A stretch of DNA of 64,000 bases, taken from the NCBI GenBank assembly GCA_030549205.1, contig JAUKTV010000009.1, positions 1,054,001 through 1,118,000 of the forward strand. Reading direction: 5' to 3'. Both the position numbers and the translations under genes were made by a program. This stretch comes from Apiosordaria backusii (Eukaryota; Ascomycota; Sordariomycetes; Sordariales; Lasiosphaeriaceae). Each line of letters begins with the position of its first letter. The stretch's first letter is position 1. Shown piece after piece: positions 30,598-42,800 of the stretch. The notes below the pieces were generated by a model. The model saw only the letters and a list, made by a program, of their open reading frames with translations. It ran no database searches and was not told where the DNA came from.

Positions 30598-32949
30598 ATG
30601 GCCAAAAAACGGAAGAATGAAGCCAGCGATGGCATCCGCATTGGCGATAAAATCCTCTCGCTCAGTGGCTACTTGACTAAAAAGCCCAAGATTGATGGCA
30701 CCTCGCAAGCTTCAAACGAGGGCATATCAACATCACAAGAAGGCCTGTCAACTCAAAATGAAGGCTTGTCGAGTTCAACAGAAGGCCTATCGAGGTCAAA
30801 AGAAGACAAGCGCAGCAAACCCGTTGGCAACCCGAAATATTTCGAGGCCCGTCAAGCTTTGCCACTTTGGACGCGACAGGATGACATTCGGCAAAAGCTA
30901 CATCAAAACGACGTTTTAGTTCTTGTTGGTGAGACAGGTTCTGGAAAGAGTACCCAGGTCCCGCAGTTTTTGATTCAGGAAGATTGGTGCCAAAGGAAGA
31001 AGGTCAAAGTCAAAGCAAGCGACAATGGGACCACGCAAGAAATCGCGGTGGGAGGGATGATCGCAGTCACACAACCGCGTCGAGTCGCAGCAACCACCCT
31101 AGCACACCGCGTGGCCAAAGAGGCCAATATTCCGGGGCACGGTAAAAAGGATGGAGAGAGGCACGGCCCTCTTTCAGACGGTCTTGTCGGATACTCAGTT
31201 CGCTTTGATCATCGAGTCCCCAAAGGCACCAGGATCAAGTATGTCACAGAAGGCATGCTTCTCCAGGAGCTACTCCGAGATCCTCAACTCCGACAGTACA
31301 GCGCCATTATCGTGGATGAAATTCACGAGCGCAGCGTCGATGTGGATCTGCTATCCGGCTTCCTGAAGCAGATTCTTGCTGGAGATAAGGCTGGCCGTGG
31401 TGGAATCCCACTCAAAGTTGTCATCATGAGCGCCACGGCAAATGTTGGCAGCATCAAGAAATTCTTCTCCGACTCAGAATCCGAGGGCCTATATGGGTCT
31501 GCACCTCCCGCAACAAACCCCAAAACCTCTGTGGATTTCCTCCAGATTGAGGGCCGGCAGTTTCCTGTTGAGATCACTCATACTCCGAAGCCTGTTCCAG
31601 ATATCCAAGAAGCTCTGCTGAGCACCTTATTCAAGATTCACAAGCAGGAGTCGCTTTTTGATAAACATGGCAGGAAGGACATTTTAGCATTTCTCACCGG
31701 TCAAGAGGAGATTGAGTCTGCCCAGCGACTGATTGAGGAACACGCAGAAACCTTACCACCAAACGTACCAAAAATCGCAGTCTTGCCCTTGTTCGGCCAA
31801 CTATCGATGGAAGCCCAGCACAAAGCCTTTCAACCGACCAAAGAGAAGAACACCAGAAAGATCGTCTTAGCTACAAATATCGCCGAGACCTCAGTCACAG
31901 TTCCCGGTGTACGATTTGTCGTTGATTGTGGCAAGGCCAAGGTTAAACAGTACAGGCCTCGCTTGGGCATGGAGTCTCTCTTGGCCAAGCCAATCTCCAA
32001 ATCCTCAGCCATTCAGAGAGCAGGTCGTGCTGGCAGAGAAGGGCCTGGCAAGTGCTTCAGACTGTATACGGAAGAAACTTACGAGTCGCTCGAGAAGACA
32101 GACCTTCCAGAAATTCTCCGGACAGATGTTCTCAACGCCGTCCTGACGATGAAAGCAAGAGGAATTGACGATGTGTTGGCGTTCCCTCTGATGGACCCCC
32201 CTGAATTTGAGTCGGTGGAAAAGGCCTTGCTGCACCTCCATATCCTCGGCGCACTGGCGGATGATGGGTCTATAACCAGCATCGGGCGCAAAATGGTCAT
32301 GTTCCCCGTCCCGCCACCTTATGCTCGCGTTCTAATCGCAGCAGCGACCCCAAAATATGACTGCCTACTCGAGGTTATCGATATCATTTCTTGCATCACG
32401 GCAGGTGATGACATCTTTCTCCAGATCCAGTCGGAGGAGACGAAGGAGGAAGCCGAAGAATTCAGGAAAGAACTGTGGAGGAGAGAAGGAGATCTCATCA
32501 CTTACCTCACAACCATCCAGTTATACAGCGCTGAGAACGCCGATCGAGTCAGATGGTGCAAGGACAGGAAGCTCAATGTCAGGAACATGAAGCAGGCCAT
32601 GAACATTCGAAAGCAGCTCAGAGGACTTTGCGTGAAGCAGAAAATGATGGAACAGCCACCTGCAGACCCTCAACCCTTCTATCCAATCACGCCAGAGCGG
32701 GCTGCTGTGATCTTGAAGTGCTTCTTGAAAGGGTTTGCCCTGAAGACGGCTATTCTTGCTCCTGACAACAGCTACGTCACGGCACATGGGAAGCACGTAG
32801 TGGCTGTTCATCCGGCTAGCGTGCTTCATGGGCAAAAGAAGGAGGCCATCATGTTCTTGGAGCACGTCTACACGCAAAAGAATTATGCCAAAAAGGTGAG
32901 CGCTATAGAGGCTCAGTGGATAGTGGAAGCGGTGGACAGGTCAAGTTGA
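30598..32949 (+). CDS. DEAH-box RNA helicase, DHR2/DHX33-like
   Basis: Single exon, 783 residues from ATG 30598 (MAKKRKNEASDG). The frame is also open back to an ATG at 30496. Helicase motifs in order: I GETGSGKST (residues 111-119), Ia TQPRRVAA, II DEIH, III SATA, then GQEEIE, NIAETSVT and VI QRAGRAGR. The C-terminal winged-helix/ratchet and OB-fold regions follow (FPLMDPPEFESVEKAL, FLKGFALKTA, SVLHGQ). Short length and lack of extra N-terminal domains fit DHR2, a nucleolar helicase for 18S rRNA maturation, better than the spliceosomal Prp helicases. Just before the core are four seven-residue repeats EG(I/L)S (DNA 30718-30801). Confidence 0.85.
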   Translation: MAKKRKNEASDGIRIGDKILSLSGYLTKKPKIDGTSQASNEGISTSQEGLSTQNEGLSSSTEGLSRSKEDKRSKPVGNPKYFEARQALPLWTRQDDIRQKLHQNDVLVLVGETGSGKSTQVPQFLIQEDWCQRKKVKVKASDNGTTQEIAVGGMIAVTQPRRVAATTLAHRVAKEANIPGHGKKDGERHGPLSDGLVGYSVRFDHRVPKGTRIKYVTEGMLLQELLRDPQLRQYSAIIVDEIHERSVDVDLLSGFLKQILAGDKAGRGGIPLKVVIMSATANVGSIKKFFSDSESEGLYGSAPPATNPKTSVDFLQIEGRQFPVEITHTPKPVPDIQEALLSTLFKIHKQESLFDKHGRKDILAFLTGQEEIESAQRLIEEHAETLPPNVPKIAVLPLFGQLSMEAQHKAFQPTKEKNTRKIVLATNIAETSVTVPGVRFVVDCGKAKVKQYRPRLGMESLLAKPISKSSAIQRAGRAGREGPGKCFRLYTEETYESLEKTDLPEILRTDVLNAVLTMKARGIDDVLAFPLMDPPEFESVEKALLHLHILGALADDGSITSIGRKMVMFPVPPPYARVLIAAATPKYDCLLEVIDIISCITAGDDIFLQIQSEETKEEAEEFRKELWRREGDLITYLTTIQLYSAENADRVRWCKDRKLNVRNMKQAMNIRKQLRGLCVKQKMMEQPPADPQPFYPITPERAAVILKCFLKGFALKTAILAPDNSYVTAHGKHVVAVHPASVLHGQKKEAIMFLEHVYTQKNYAKKVSAIEAQWIVEAVDRSS
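30718..30801 (+). repeat. four 21-bp coding repeats in the helicase N-terminus
   Basis: Encodes EGISTSQ, EGLSTQN, EGLSSST and EGLSRSK in tandem within the disordered N-terminal tail. Confidence 0.8.
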
Positions 32950-33297
32950 GGGCCTGCTTAGAGGCGTGTAACTATGCACTGCCACACATACTTTCTGTAA
33001 TTGGAGATACCATAAATTCAAGCTCGACGAGTTTTTCATCATGAACTCACGCCGTTTCCCTTGCCTGGAGTGCCATCATACGATTCACGTCAATCCACGC
33101 ACCCACGGACACTGTGTGGGGCCGCCAGCTTGAGCGGTACCCGGCTCAACCGCCCGCCAACTCGTCGGTAGCTCATCCCGAACATCGAATATCGTGACGT
33201 TTTGAAGAAACCGTACCCGCACACACTCTTTCGATTCGGCGCAATCATTCCAATCAAGAACACAAACTTCTCAGAACCCCACGAAAACCACAGCAAC
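32950..33297. promoter_or_regulatory. spacer between the helicase gene and SDHAF3
   Basis: Helicase 3' end and SDHAF3 upstream sequence. Nothing distinctive. Confidence 0.45.
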
Positions 33298-33968
33298 ATG
33301 AGGATAACGCCCACCCGCCTCATGGCAGCAGCCATGCAGTCCTCCAATGGCCTCAAACCTCAGCCAATGGCGCTGCTTCCACCGATTTATTTGTATCGGC
33401 GCTTGTTGAGGGCGCACAGGAAGCACCTGCCTGCGGAGATGAGGTTGTTGGGGGATGAGTACATCAAGGCAGAGTTTAGAGCTCATCGGAGCGTGGAGAA
33501 TCCTGTTCATTTGGTGGGTTTTTTTCCCTCCAAGAAAATCTGCCATTTCACTATGGAGTTCAGAAGTTTGGTTCAAGCTGGGATGGTTTTTAAGTTTTGC
33601 GGTTTCGGCGGGGTGATGATGAGGATGGGAAAAAAAAGATACCGAACTGACATGTAGTTTTAGATTGGATTTCTCACCGAGTGGCAATTATATGCCCAAA
33701 AGATTGAGGGCGATGCCTGGATGGGTGAGAAGTTGGATGAGGGCAAGATTCAGAAGATGAGCGGTATGGTTTTTCTTTTCTGTCGTTTATTTTGCCTACT
33801 GGTATTTCCAGATTTCACTGGCTGTTTTGCCGGGGATTTTCCATTACAGAAAACAAATGCTGACTAGGATTGGAAACAAAACAAACAGACGAGCAAATCG
33901 GACAGTTGTATGAGTTAATGCAGGCGATACAAAAAAGGGGAACGGAAGGGGATGAGGGCGAGTCGTAG
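33298..33968 (+). CDS. sdhaf3: succinate dehydrogenase assembly factor 3 (ACN9, LYR family)
   Basis: Three exons (33298-33513, 33664-33763, 33889-33968) give 131 residues. The protein acts in the mitochondrial matrix, protecting the iron-sulfur subunit Sdh2 during complex II assembly. The N-terminus (MRITPTRLMAAAMQSSNG) is basic and hydroxylated, a likely import signal. The LYR-type motif is in LLPPIYLYRRLLRAHRKHLP, and the family blocks EYIKAEFRAHR, NPVHL joined to IGFLTEWQLYAQKIEGD, and DEQIGQLYELMQAIQ across the last splice are all present. Introns are 150 and 125 bp with CTGAC-type branches. Convergent with the NLR gene, with only 112 bp between the stops. Confidence 0.92.
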
Positions 33969-34080
33969 TGATGAGCTAGGGTGGATGGTGTTGAATGTAC
34001 GTATATTGTAGGAATATATGAAATGTGAGTAAGTTGTTCGAAAAGAAATAAAGCACGCTATGATATTGTCATAAATCATC

Positions 34081-37000
34081 TCAATATGCCATACCCCCTC
34101 TTCCTCCTCCCCAGCGCGTGGGCACGGTGAGGAACACATTTCCCAGATCCTTTTGTTTCCCTTTTCCCTTTTCCTTGGCTTCGGCCTTCCCTTTGCCCTT
34201 AAACTTCTTTTTGTCCTTCAGGTGGGTTCTAGCATCGTTTCCGTAATCATCACTGTCGTAGTAGTAACTGTTGTTGTTGTTGTTGTTGTTGCCGGGCCCA
34301 ACCTTCTCGGTGATAATGACGGGGATTAATGTATCCGGTGCTTGAGCGGTGCTGCTCTCGCCGTTGTTGTACTCGACGAGCTTTTGCAAGGCTGCAAGTC
34401 CTTTGCCCTCATCCTTCGATTCCTTCGTCCCAGCCTCGGATGAATCAGCCTCCTCAACATTGCCGCTGCATGATTGGGCGTCATTTTCAGTACTCCGCTG
34501 TGATGCTTTAAGAGCACGGCGTTGTTTTTCTTGTGCTTTGAATTTCACCGTGACCTTGTCAGTTTCCCCATAGGTATCCTCTACTCTCTTGTAGAGCTCA
34601 GCAATTGTCGTCGGTGCATCCCCGTCCGTACCCCCAACCAGAGCCTCGAGACGCTTCACAAGAGGGCAATCAGGCCCAGCTAACTCAGCCATCTCCTTGA
34701 GATCCTCTTTCATGCTCTGATGAATCTCCTCGATTGGCTTCCCCTCGTATGGATCATCCTCTGCCCGTCGTTTCTCCTCCTCTAATCTCTGCCTGATCTT
34801 CTTGGTCTTGGAATGATCCCTACCGTAAAACACTTCTGCTCGGTGCAAGGCAGCCTCAACATATGAGCGGCTCTCTTCTGTTGACTCAGAATTTCGTATT
34901 GACATTATAATCGAGGTAGTCAGATATGCCTCGATGGTGTCCGCATGATACTCGCCAAAAGTCTTTCTGGCCCGTCGGGTACACACGTTGCTGAAGGTTA
35001 TAGCCGAGTCGAGGTTGCCTCTGTAGACCTGGCATGTGGCTAGGCGCTTCAGAACCGCAATGACGCGCCGGTCGTAAAGCCCGTACATCGACTCGTACTC
35101 TGTGAAAGCACGTAGGTATGCAATATATGCCGCGTCATGATGATGATTTTCCAGGGCGACCTCACCGAAGATTTCCAAGAATCTGTACATGTTCTCGTAT
35201 TGCCAGGCATCGGTGTTTTCCCACTGGTCCATCATATAATTGAGCCGATCTGTCCAGAACTCGTAGTCACTGTTGCCGGAGAGGTAGAGAGCCTCCGTTT
35301 TGAGCGCCATCATTTCCGGGTCATCTTCATCCAGCTTTTCTTCTATATATTTTGTCGCTTGCAAGAACAGCTTTTTTCCAAGCCCGTGCCTCCCCTGCTC
35401 TATGTAGACTTTGGCTAGGTATGCGTGTAGAAGATCGTGTGTGCCTTCGAGCTCGTAAATATCGTTAATGATGCCGTCAACCGACATTTTCTTTCCTGCG
35501 GTACCCGAAGTGTCCAGCCTCAGTTCTGGTTCTCCATCCTTTCCAACAGACGTGCCGTCTGGGCCAGCCATGGTGGGCTTCAATCTCAATGGAAGTCGTA
35601 TGGGGATATGTTGTTTTCTGTGGGATGACTTCGCCTGGTCTTGTTCCAATTTATCCAATACCCACTGCGATTCGTTAATCCTCCACCTTAACCGCTCAAT
35701 TGCGAGCAGAAACATCTCCTCTGCGTCGCCTAAACGGCACATCTCGTGGTAGAGCATTCCCAGAGTGGACATGCAGTTGATTGTGATCCAATGTTCGTTG
35801 CCGTATTCGAATTTACAGATCTCGAGACTTCTCTGAAAGTAACGTTCCGCATTCTGAAAGTCCTTCTCTGCCTTGTAGGACCATCCAAGCTTAAAACTGA
35901 GGTGGCCATCATAAGGGTCGTACTTGAAAGGGACATTTGAGCGGTTGCGGCAAGCCTCAAGATGAGTGCGTATGGATTGAAGATGACGTCTGTCGATCAC
36001 CTTGAATGAAGGTATGATCGATTCGAAGAGCAGAATTTTGGCGGCCAGAGATTGCTGAAGATATGTTGTCCTGTCCATCCGGCGACGAGCCCAGGTATGA
36101 ACTAGAATGTGCATTGAAGTTTGATGCATTGCATCAACCTTCACCAAGGAGAATTGCTCCAAGAGGCGAGCCCCGGAAAACCAAACAAGATTACATTTCC
36201 CATCCTCCTGCATCCAAAACAAGTTGTCCAAGTTGCGCTCCGGGTCGGTCGTGATCCTTTCGAAAGGAAATGCCACATCAGCATTCCACGCTCGGCGCTC
36301 GTTGACGGCACGAGCAAACGTTTCCAAAGGGAATTTCTGATGATGGTACAAGCTGAGGAGACTTAGAACATTCAGGGCGGCCAGAGCTACGCGACCTTTG
36401 TAGCTTCTGCCTTCTCGCTGCCCGATGGCGACGATAGCATCGTAGGACAACTCGAGTGTCGCGTGAACTATTGAATTTTCAGGTTTCTCTTCTCCGGAAC
36501 GGGGGTTTTCGAGCAATCGCACCTGCTTGATGTGTAAACTGTCAAGATATTCTTGCAAGGTGAAATTTGCGGTCTTGATGTACGCAGCGGCGTGGTCGAT
36601 GGCGAGTGGAAGACAGCCAAGAGTAGACACGATCTGCTGGGCTAGGGCTGTGTGTTGAGCAGCCTCTTCAGCGATCTGCTCGGCTAAGGCTGTGTCTTGA
36701 GCAGCTTGTTCGGCGGTGTTCGGAGCCACAATGTCAGCAGCCTTTAGAAGGAACGCAATGGCATCTGACTCATCCATCTCCGTAACCTCGAAGGTGCAAG
36801 CGGCCGGTAATTCCCTCTTGAACTCAGCGGTCCTGGAGGTGTAAATGATGTTGCCTTTTCCTCTTCCGGGAAGTTTCCCGTTCTGGTTACTGTTGAGCAA
36901 GTCGTCGAATATCATGAGCCATTCTTCGGTAAGAGCTTCGATCCATTTGATGGCACGAAATTTGGAAGCTTCCGTCGAGGTAGAAGTGCCTTCATCCAGA

Positions 37001-38575
37001 CCATGTTCGCGGGCTATATTTGCATAGCTCTGGTCGATCGTAGCATCTGAAGACCCATCAATGTAAAATATGTATTTGAATCTTCAAGGGAAGTTAGCGA
37101 TTGAAGGATTTTGTTGACATGAGTGCGATATACCTACCTCTGCTCAAGAAGCTGTGCTGCCTTGTACGCAATCTGAGTTTTTCCAACACCTCCGAGACCA
37201 TACAGAAGAAATTCTCGACGCGGTGCTCCTCCAGTATCGCGTGCCGAGAAGAAAGTATCGAGCCTATTCAAGATGACCTCTCTTCCTGTGAAGAAGCGGC
37301 TCGGCTCACCCATGAGCCTAGCCTTTTTGTTCGACAAGACCACCTGGGTTTTGTCTATGTTGTCTGAAAGTCTCTGTCAGTTATAATTCCGAGTCGAAGT
37401 TGCAGTTTACTTACATATGTGCCCGAGAGTAAGTCCATGTTCAGCTGAATCGAATCCAATTGCATTCACAGCTCGTGAAATGTCTTTGATAGTTTCTCTG
37501 GAAGCTAGGTATGCATCCGCCATTTCCTTCAGCTCCCCCATTTTGGTGTATTCCTGCAGTCCAACCTTTTCAGCGGCCTTGGGGACATTGAAGCGGAAAT
37601 AAGCATCAGGAAATCGGTGTAATCTGCTGCGAAGCCGGCGATGAGTTTCCTCACCATCCGTAGCGGTGTTTTTGAGGGTTTGAATCAAGCCAACGAAGAA
37701 CTTCGGAGTCCGCGCCAGATTCCGTAAGCCCGTAGGTATTCGATCCATCTGAACTTCACGCGTGCCTGTCCCGATGCTGACGATACAACCGAGCCGGCGG
37801 CCTGACCCAAACTCTTCCACCGCCTCCTTCAGGAGGTACTCGATAGGATTGTTGACACCGATGGCGGCATCTATGTAGAGCCCCTTTTTTGAACCACTGC
37901 CGAGCTCCTGAGGCTTGAAAAACGACGAGGCTGCGGTCGTAGCCCGCGCTGCTTGCCAGATTTTGATGTCGCGATCCCAGCCATCCGCACCTGGAAAGGT
38001 GCGAGCAAGTCGCGGTTCCCCTATGCAGTCCGAGGGCATCACGCACACAAAAGCTTTGCCCTTCTTTGGGTTTTCGGGGTCGTGCATGAGCTCCCCCAAC
38101 CCGCGTTTTTCGACGATAGTTTCGATGACGGTCTGAAGGGCCGTGGCTCGGAATCTGTCGGAGAATGTCCATCTCTTCTTGTTATTCTTTGAGAAGATCT
38201 TCTCCGCGCACTCGTCGTATTCCCGTAACGCCTCCTCGGTAGACATCCTAAGTCGTCCCAACATAATCGCAATAAGCCTGATATGTGTCAGCATTCCGAA
38301 AGTCACCATCTGAAGCCTGCATTTTCTTGAACTAACCCCCCAGTGCTGGTACCAGCAATCATATGAAAGAAGTCGCATGGCTTAGGGAGCTCAGCCAACC
38401 CACGCTTCTTCTGGATTCTCTTCATGATATCATGTAGGATAACAAGTGAGGCGACACCTCGAACTCCTCCGCCATCTGGAAAAAAAAAAGTCAGTTTCGT
38501 ATTTGTAGCCTTGGAGTCCTGACGTTGCTTACCCAGAGACAGCAGATTGATCCCCTCATCATCATTGTGCGACAT
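34081..38575 (-). CDS. plp-1: patatin/NB-ARC/TPR NOD-like receptor, PLP-1 type
   Basis: Five exons (38575-38533, 38475-38337, 38277-37415, 37363-37138, 37081-34081) encode 1423 residues; all joins keep frame. The patatin-like phospholipase domain has DGGGVRG (15-21), the Ser nucleophile motif GTSTGG (about 56-61), and the dyad Asp in IDAAIGVNNP (about 197). Next the NB-ARC: P-loop GLGGVGKT (404-411), Walker B WLMIFDDLL (478-486), IIYTSRT, and GCLPLA (579-584). TPR-like helices follow (SYKAEKDFQNAERYFQRSLE, STLGMLYHEM, LHAYLAKVYIEQGRHGLGKK). The end is disordered, with an Asn run and a Lys/Gly tail. In N. crassa, PLP-1 guards SEC-9 and kills cells on non-self fusion. Orthology, rather than membership of a related NLR class, is inferred from domain order plus linkage to sec-9. 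Confidence 0.87.
34262..34291 (-). repeat. (AAC)n coding microsatellite
   Basis: GTT-repeat on the plus strand encoding the Asn run near the C-terminus of the NLR. Confidence 0.85.
36631..36714 (-). repeat. 42-bp in-frame tandem duplication in the NLR gene
   Basis: Two copies, 36631-36672 and 36673-36714, about 83% identical, encode the 14-residue units AEQAAQDTALAEQI and AEEAAQHTALAQQI. They lie just before GCLPLA in the NB-ARC/ARC region. Confidence 0.85.
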
Positions 38576-39864
38576 CTTCAGACCCAACACCCAAATCAAT
38601 CAGCATCTAAATCTCACACAATTAAGCGCTACGACGAAATATGGCATTTCGAGATTCGAAAATGGTGAAGAGATCGTCTGCTTAAGAATTGGGCAGTGCC
38701 CACGGTATATAAGATGGTCGGCCTGGTCTTTGGCCCTCCAATCACCAGCATGCCATAAGCGCTGGGTGTCTCGTTACATCTCATGCAGCCTGAGAGCTGA
38801 GCCTGTACAAGTACAGGTACACCTTCACTAATCCCTGTCACAATACATAAATTTGACATGCAGTCGAACATCTTCAGTTTGCTGCAGAATAAGATCGTTA
38901 GAAGGGAAAAGAAGATGAGGCTATGCTCATCATATCTGATAGATACAGGAACGGTTGCCGAAACAATTGAGAGAAACATTGTCTTTCATGACGGTTGATC
39001 ACGAAACGCAGTCTGGATGGAGCTGGAGTGTCCATCCAAAGGATGATTGCTGAAGTCGTCCGTCAACACTTCGGGTAGTAACAGAGGCTTCATTGTGAAA
39101 GTGTTTGGGATTCTCCATTGGATCCCCTATGGATGTCGAAGGACAGACTCAAAAGGAAGGGGAGTAAGTAGGTATCGGTACAAGACAAACAGGACCATCG
39201 TGGACCGCACAGAATGCGTTCCAAACTGTCGGGACAGAAGAAAAGCTGCCAGTGGTCGACCGTTGTTACCACTGTGGCTGTGAGTGGGGCGCTGCCGCGG
39301 AAGCAAACCGGTGCCTCTCTTTAGGCATGGTCTGGTGGCCTGGCGCCCGAAGCACCCGCTGAGGCACACCGCTAGGCGATACCATGGGGCAACCGGAAGG
39401 ACGGGATGGTCCGCAACAACTACCCTCGGGCCGTATCTTGAGTTCTGATGCGAAGGTGTTGCTCGATTGCATCAAGCTTCTTGAAGCACTACCTCTTCGA
39501 ATATCTAAGGTAGCATACCATACAATAGCACCCTCAGAAGGACAAGGCCCGACCAGCACGGGCGGAAGGAACCGCTTCTAACGAGTCTGCTCTGGCAGAC
39601 CTCTCAGGACAATCTCATGACCTGCTGTGCAATATCTACATTGTCTAACGTCTTATCCAAAAAAGCAAATGATTACTTTTGACTCAATGCTGAATATATA
39701 TATACATGAACCCGAGCAAGCACAAGAAAATGAAGCAACTTGCATACAGGGAATCTATAGAGGAAGGCTTTAGGTACTTTTCATCGTGATTGCAAAACTA
39801 CCCGCACCACACGCCACGCCAACACGCCAGCCCCAGTGATCAGATTTTCGTTTCGAAACCAAAC
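38576..39864. other. intergenic, no gene recognised
   Basis: NLR upstream region and the 3' side of the AlaRS gene, about 1.3 kb. Small frames inside have no family resemblance. Confidence 0.5.
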
Positions 39865-42800
39865 TCAAAGGCTGAGTTCCTTCATCTTCTCCTCCAGCCA
39901 CTGTTGAGCCTTGCTGACAGCCTCGTCGAGCTTCTCAGGGTTGGCACCAGCGCCCTGGCGACTGGGCTCCTTACCGCCCGTCTTGCCACCAATCTGTTTG
40001 ATTCGTTAGCTGCTGTCTTTTGTCCAGTCACGGTCAGGATTAACTTACAATCTCAGTAACAGCAGCAGTCCACTGCTCAGCAGTAACACCCTTCAAGTCC
40101 GTGCCAACATAAACACCATGTACAACCGCCTCATCCTTGCTGCCCGCAAATAGATACACACTCTTGGTCTTGTCCTTGGTCTTGTAGTAAGTCATCACCT
40201 CGGAGATAGCCTTGGCATTGGCAGAAATAGGCAAATGCCCAACAAACGCCTTGGCGTCCTTGTTCTTCTCATCGGCAAAGAACTTCTGAACGGTAGACAG
40301 AGCAGTCCCGCTCTCGGCCTTTTGCCTCTTCTTTTGCTCGTCAAGGACTGACTTCTGAATGGTGCCGAACTTCTTACGCAACTCCTCCTTGGTCAGGACA
40401 GAGACGACGAGAGCGTCGAGATCAACGGACGCGGCCTTGACCTCGGAAACCTTTTGGGGACCAAACTCCAAAGCGGCAATATGGTCAAGTCTGTCATTGA
40501 AGTCCTTGGCATCTTGCTGGGCCTCGTGAGCACCAGCGCCGGTGTAGGCGACGATACGTCTGATACCCTTGGCAATACCGCTTTCCTCGACGATGATCAG
40601 GTCCTTGATGAGACCAGTGGCATCAACGTGAGTACCACCGCAGAACTCAACGCTGAACTCGCGCCACTTGGGGTCCTTGGGATCTTTAAGCATCTCCTCA
40701 ACGGGGGCACCGACTGAAACAACTCTGACGGGGTCAGGGTATGTCTCGCCAAAGACAGCACGAAGACCGTTGATTTCCCTCGCCTCGGCAAGGGCGACAT
40801 CCTTGGCGTAGACCTTGAGGTTCTTGCGGATATCCTCGTTTGAAAGGTCCTCAATGCGCTTGATCTCTGGCAGTGTTACCTGTGTCTTGTGGCTAAAATC
40901 GAAGCGCAGCTTGTCCTGATCTACGAGCGAGCCGGCCTGGTTGACCGAGTCGCCTAGCACTTCTCTCAGGGCGTGGTTGAGGACGTGAGTACCGGTGTGG
41001 TTGTTGCGGATGGGTTGACGGCGGAGCTCGTCATACTCGCAGGTGACCACATCACCGGCGCTCAAGTTACCATACTCGAGGAAGCCAGAGTGGACGACGT
41101 AGCCGCCAAACTCCTGGGTATCGAGAACCTTGAACTCGGCAACGTCATCGATGATGATCCGGCCGGTGTCGGCAACCTGACCACCGGATTCGGCATAGAA
41201 GTTAGTCTTGTCAAGAATGATCCCCAGGGGCGTTTTTGGTGGTACGTCCTTGCTGGTCTTGATGAACTCTGTGCCGTTGAAGATAAACTGGATTGTGCCT
41301 TGGCTGCTCTGCGCAGAGTACTTGTCCTCGGAATCCGTCCGTGGAACCTTAAGGTCGTTCTCCAATTCGGAAATGTGGTGGACTGTGAGCTTGGGGAATG
41401 TGGTGACGGCCTCCTTGACCGCCTTGGAAGCCTCGCGGGCCTTCTCCTGGGCAACCTTGACCTCCTCTTCGTCAATTGTCAGACCGCGTTCTTCGGCCAT
41501 CAACTTGGTGAGATCCACTGGGAAGCCGAAGGTGTCGTACAGACGCCAAACATCGGCACCGGAAAGCTTCTTCTCGCCGACCTTGGTCGCAGCAGCAGCA
41601 TACTTTTCGAACATGGCCTCACCACGATCCAGGGTGACAGCGAAGGCAACCTCCTCCTCATCAAGGATTTCTCTGATATCGACCTCCTTCTTCTTGAGCT
41701 CGGGGAATTGCTCGCCCATTTGTTCTACCAAGGCAGGCAAAATCTTGGAGAAGAAAGAACCAATTTCAACCTTCAGGTACTTTCTGGCGTAGCGGACACC
41801 TCTGCGGAGAACACGGCGGACGACGTAACCGCGACCAATGTTGCCGGGGACAGCGCCATCGGCGATGGAGAACGCGAGGAGACGAATGTGATCGGCAATA
41901 ACACGAAGCGCAGTATCGACACCATCGACGTCGTCCTTGCCGTACTTGTCGCTGTATGGCCGCGACCCGCTGACTTCGACGATCTTGGCGAACAATGGCG
42001 CGAAGATATCGGTGTCGTAGTTGGAGGATTTGTGCTGGAGGGCAGATACCAGGCGCTCGAAACCCAAACCGGTATCAATGTGCTTTGCAGGGAGAGGCTT
42101 GAGGCTCCTGTCCTTTTGCCGGTCGTATTGCATGAACACGTTGTTCCAGATCTCTACCACCAGAGGGTCGTCCTGGTTGACGAGATGGGCAGCATTTCTC
42201 CCACCAACCTTGTCGTAGTGAACCTCGGAGCATGGCCCGCATGGCCCCTGGTCGCCCATCTCCCAGAAATTGTCCTTCATGTTGCCAGGAAGAATATGAT
42301 CCTCTGGAACTCCTTGTTCGAGCCAGAGCTGCTTGGCCTCGAGATCTGGTTCGAGACCCATGGCCTCGTTGCCCTCAAAGTAGGTCACGTACAGACGGTT
42401 AGGGTCGAGGCCGTAAACCTTGGTGAGCAACTCCCATGTCCACCCGATAGCCTCCTTTTTGAAATAATCGCCAAACGACCAGTTGCCAAGCATTTCGAAG
42501 AAGGTGTGATGGTAAGAGTCCTTGCCTACATCGTCAAGGTCGTTGTGCTTCCCGCCGGCACGGATGCACTTTTGTGTATCGGTAGCACGCTTGAGCGCGG
42601 CCATAGGCTCGGTCTTGCCTACTGTTCCCAAGAACAGAGGCTTGAACTGGGCCATGCCCGAGTTGATGAAGAGAAGTGTCGGGTCATTGTGAGGGACGAC
42701 CGACGACGATGGGACTGAGTGAGGGTGTGAAGTTAGTACATGCTATTTTAGAAAAAGAGGCTAGACTAGTAGTCTCTGGCTAAAACGGGCGCTGGCGATG

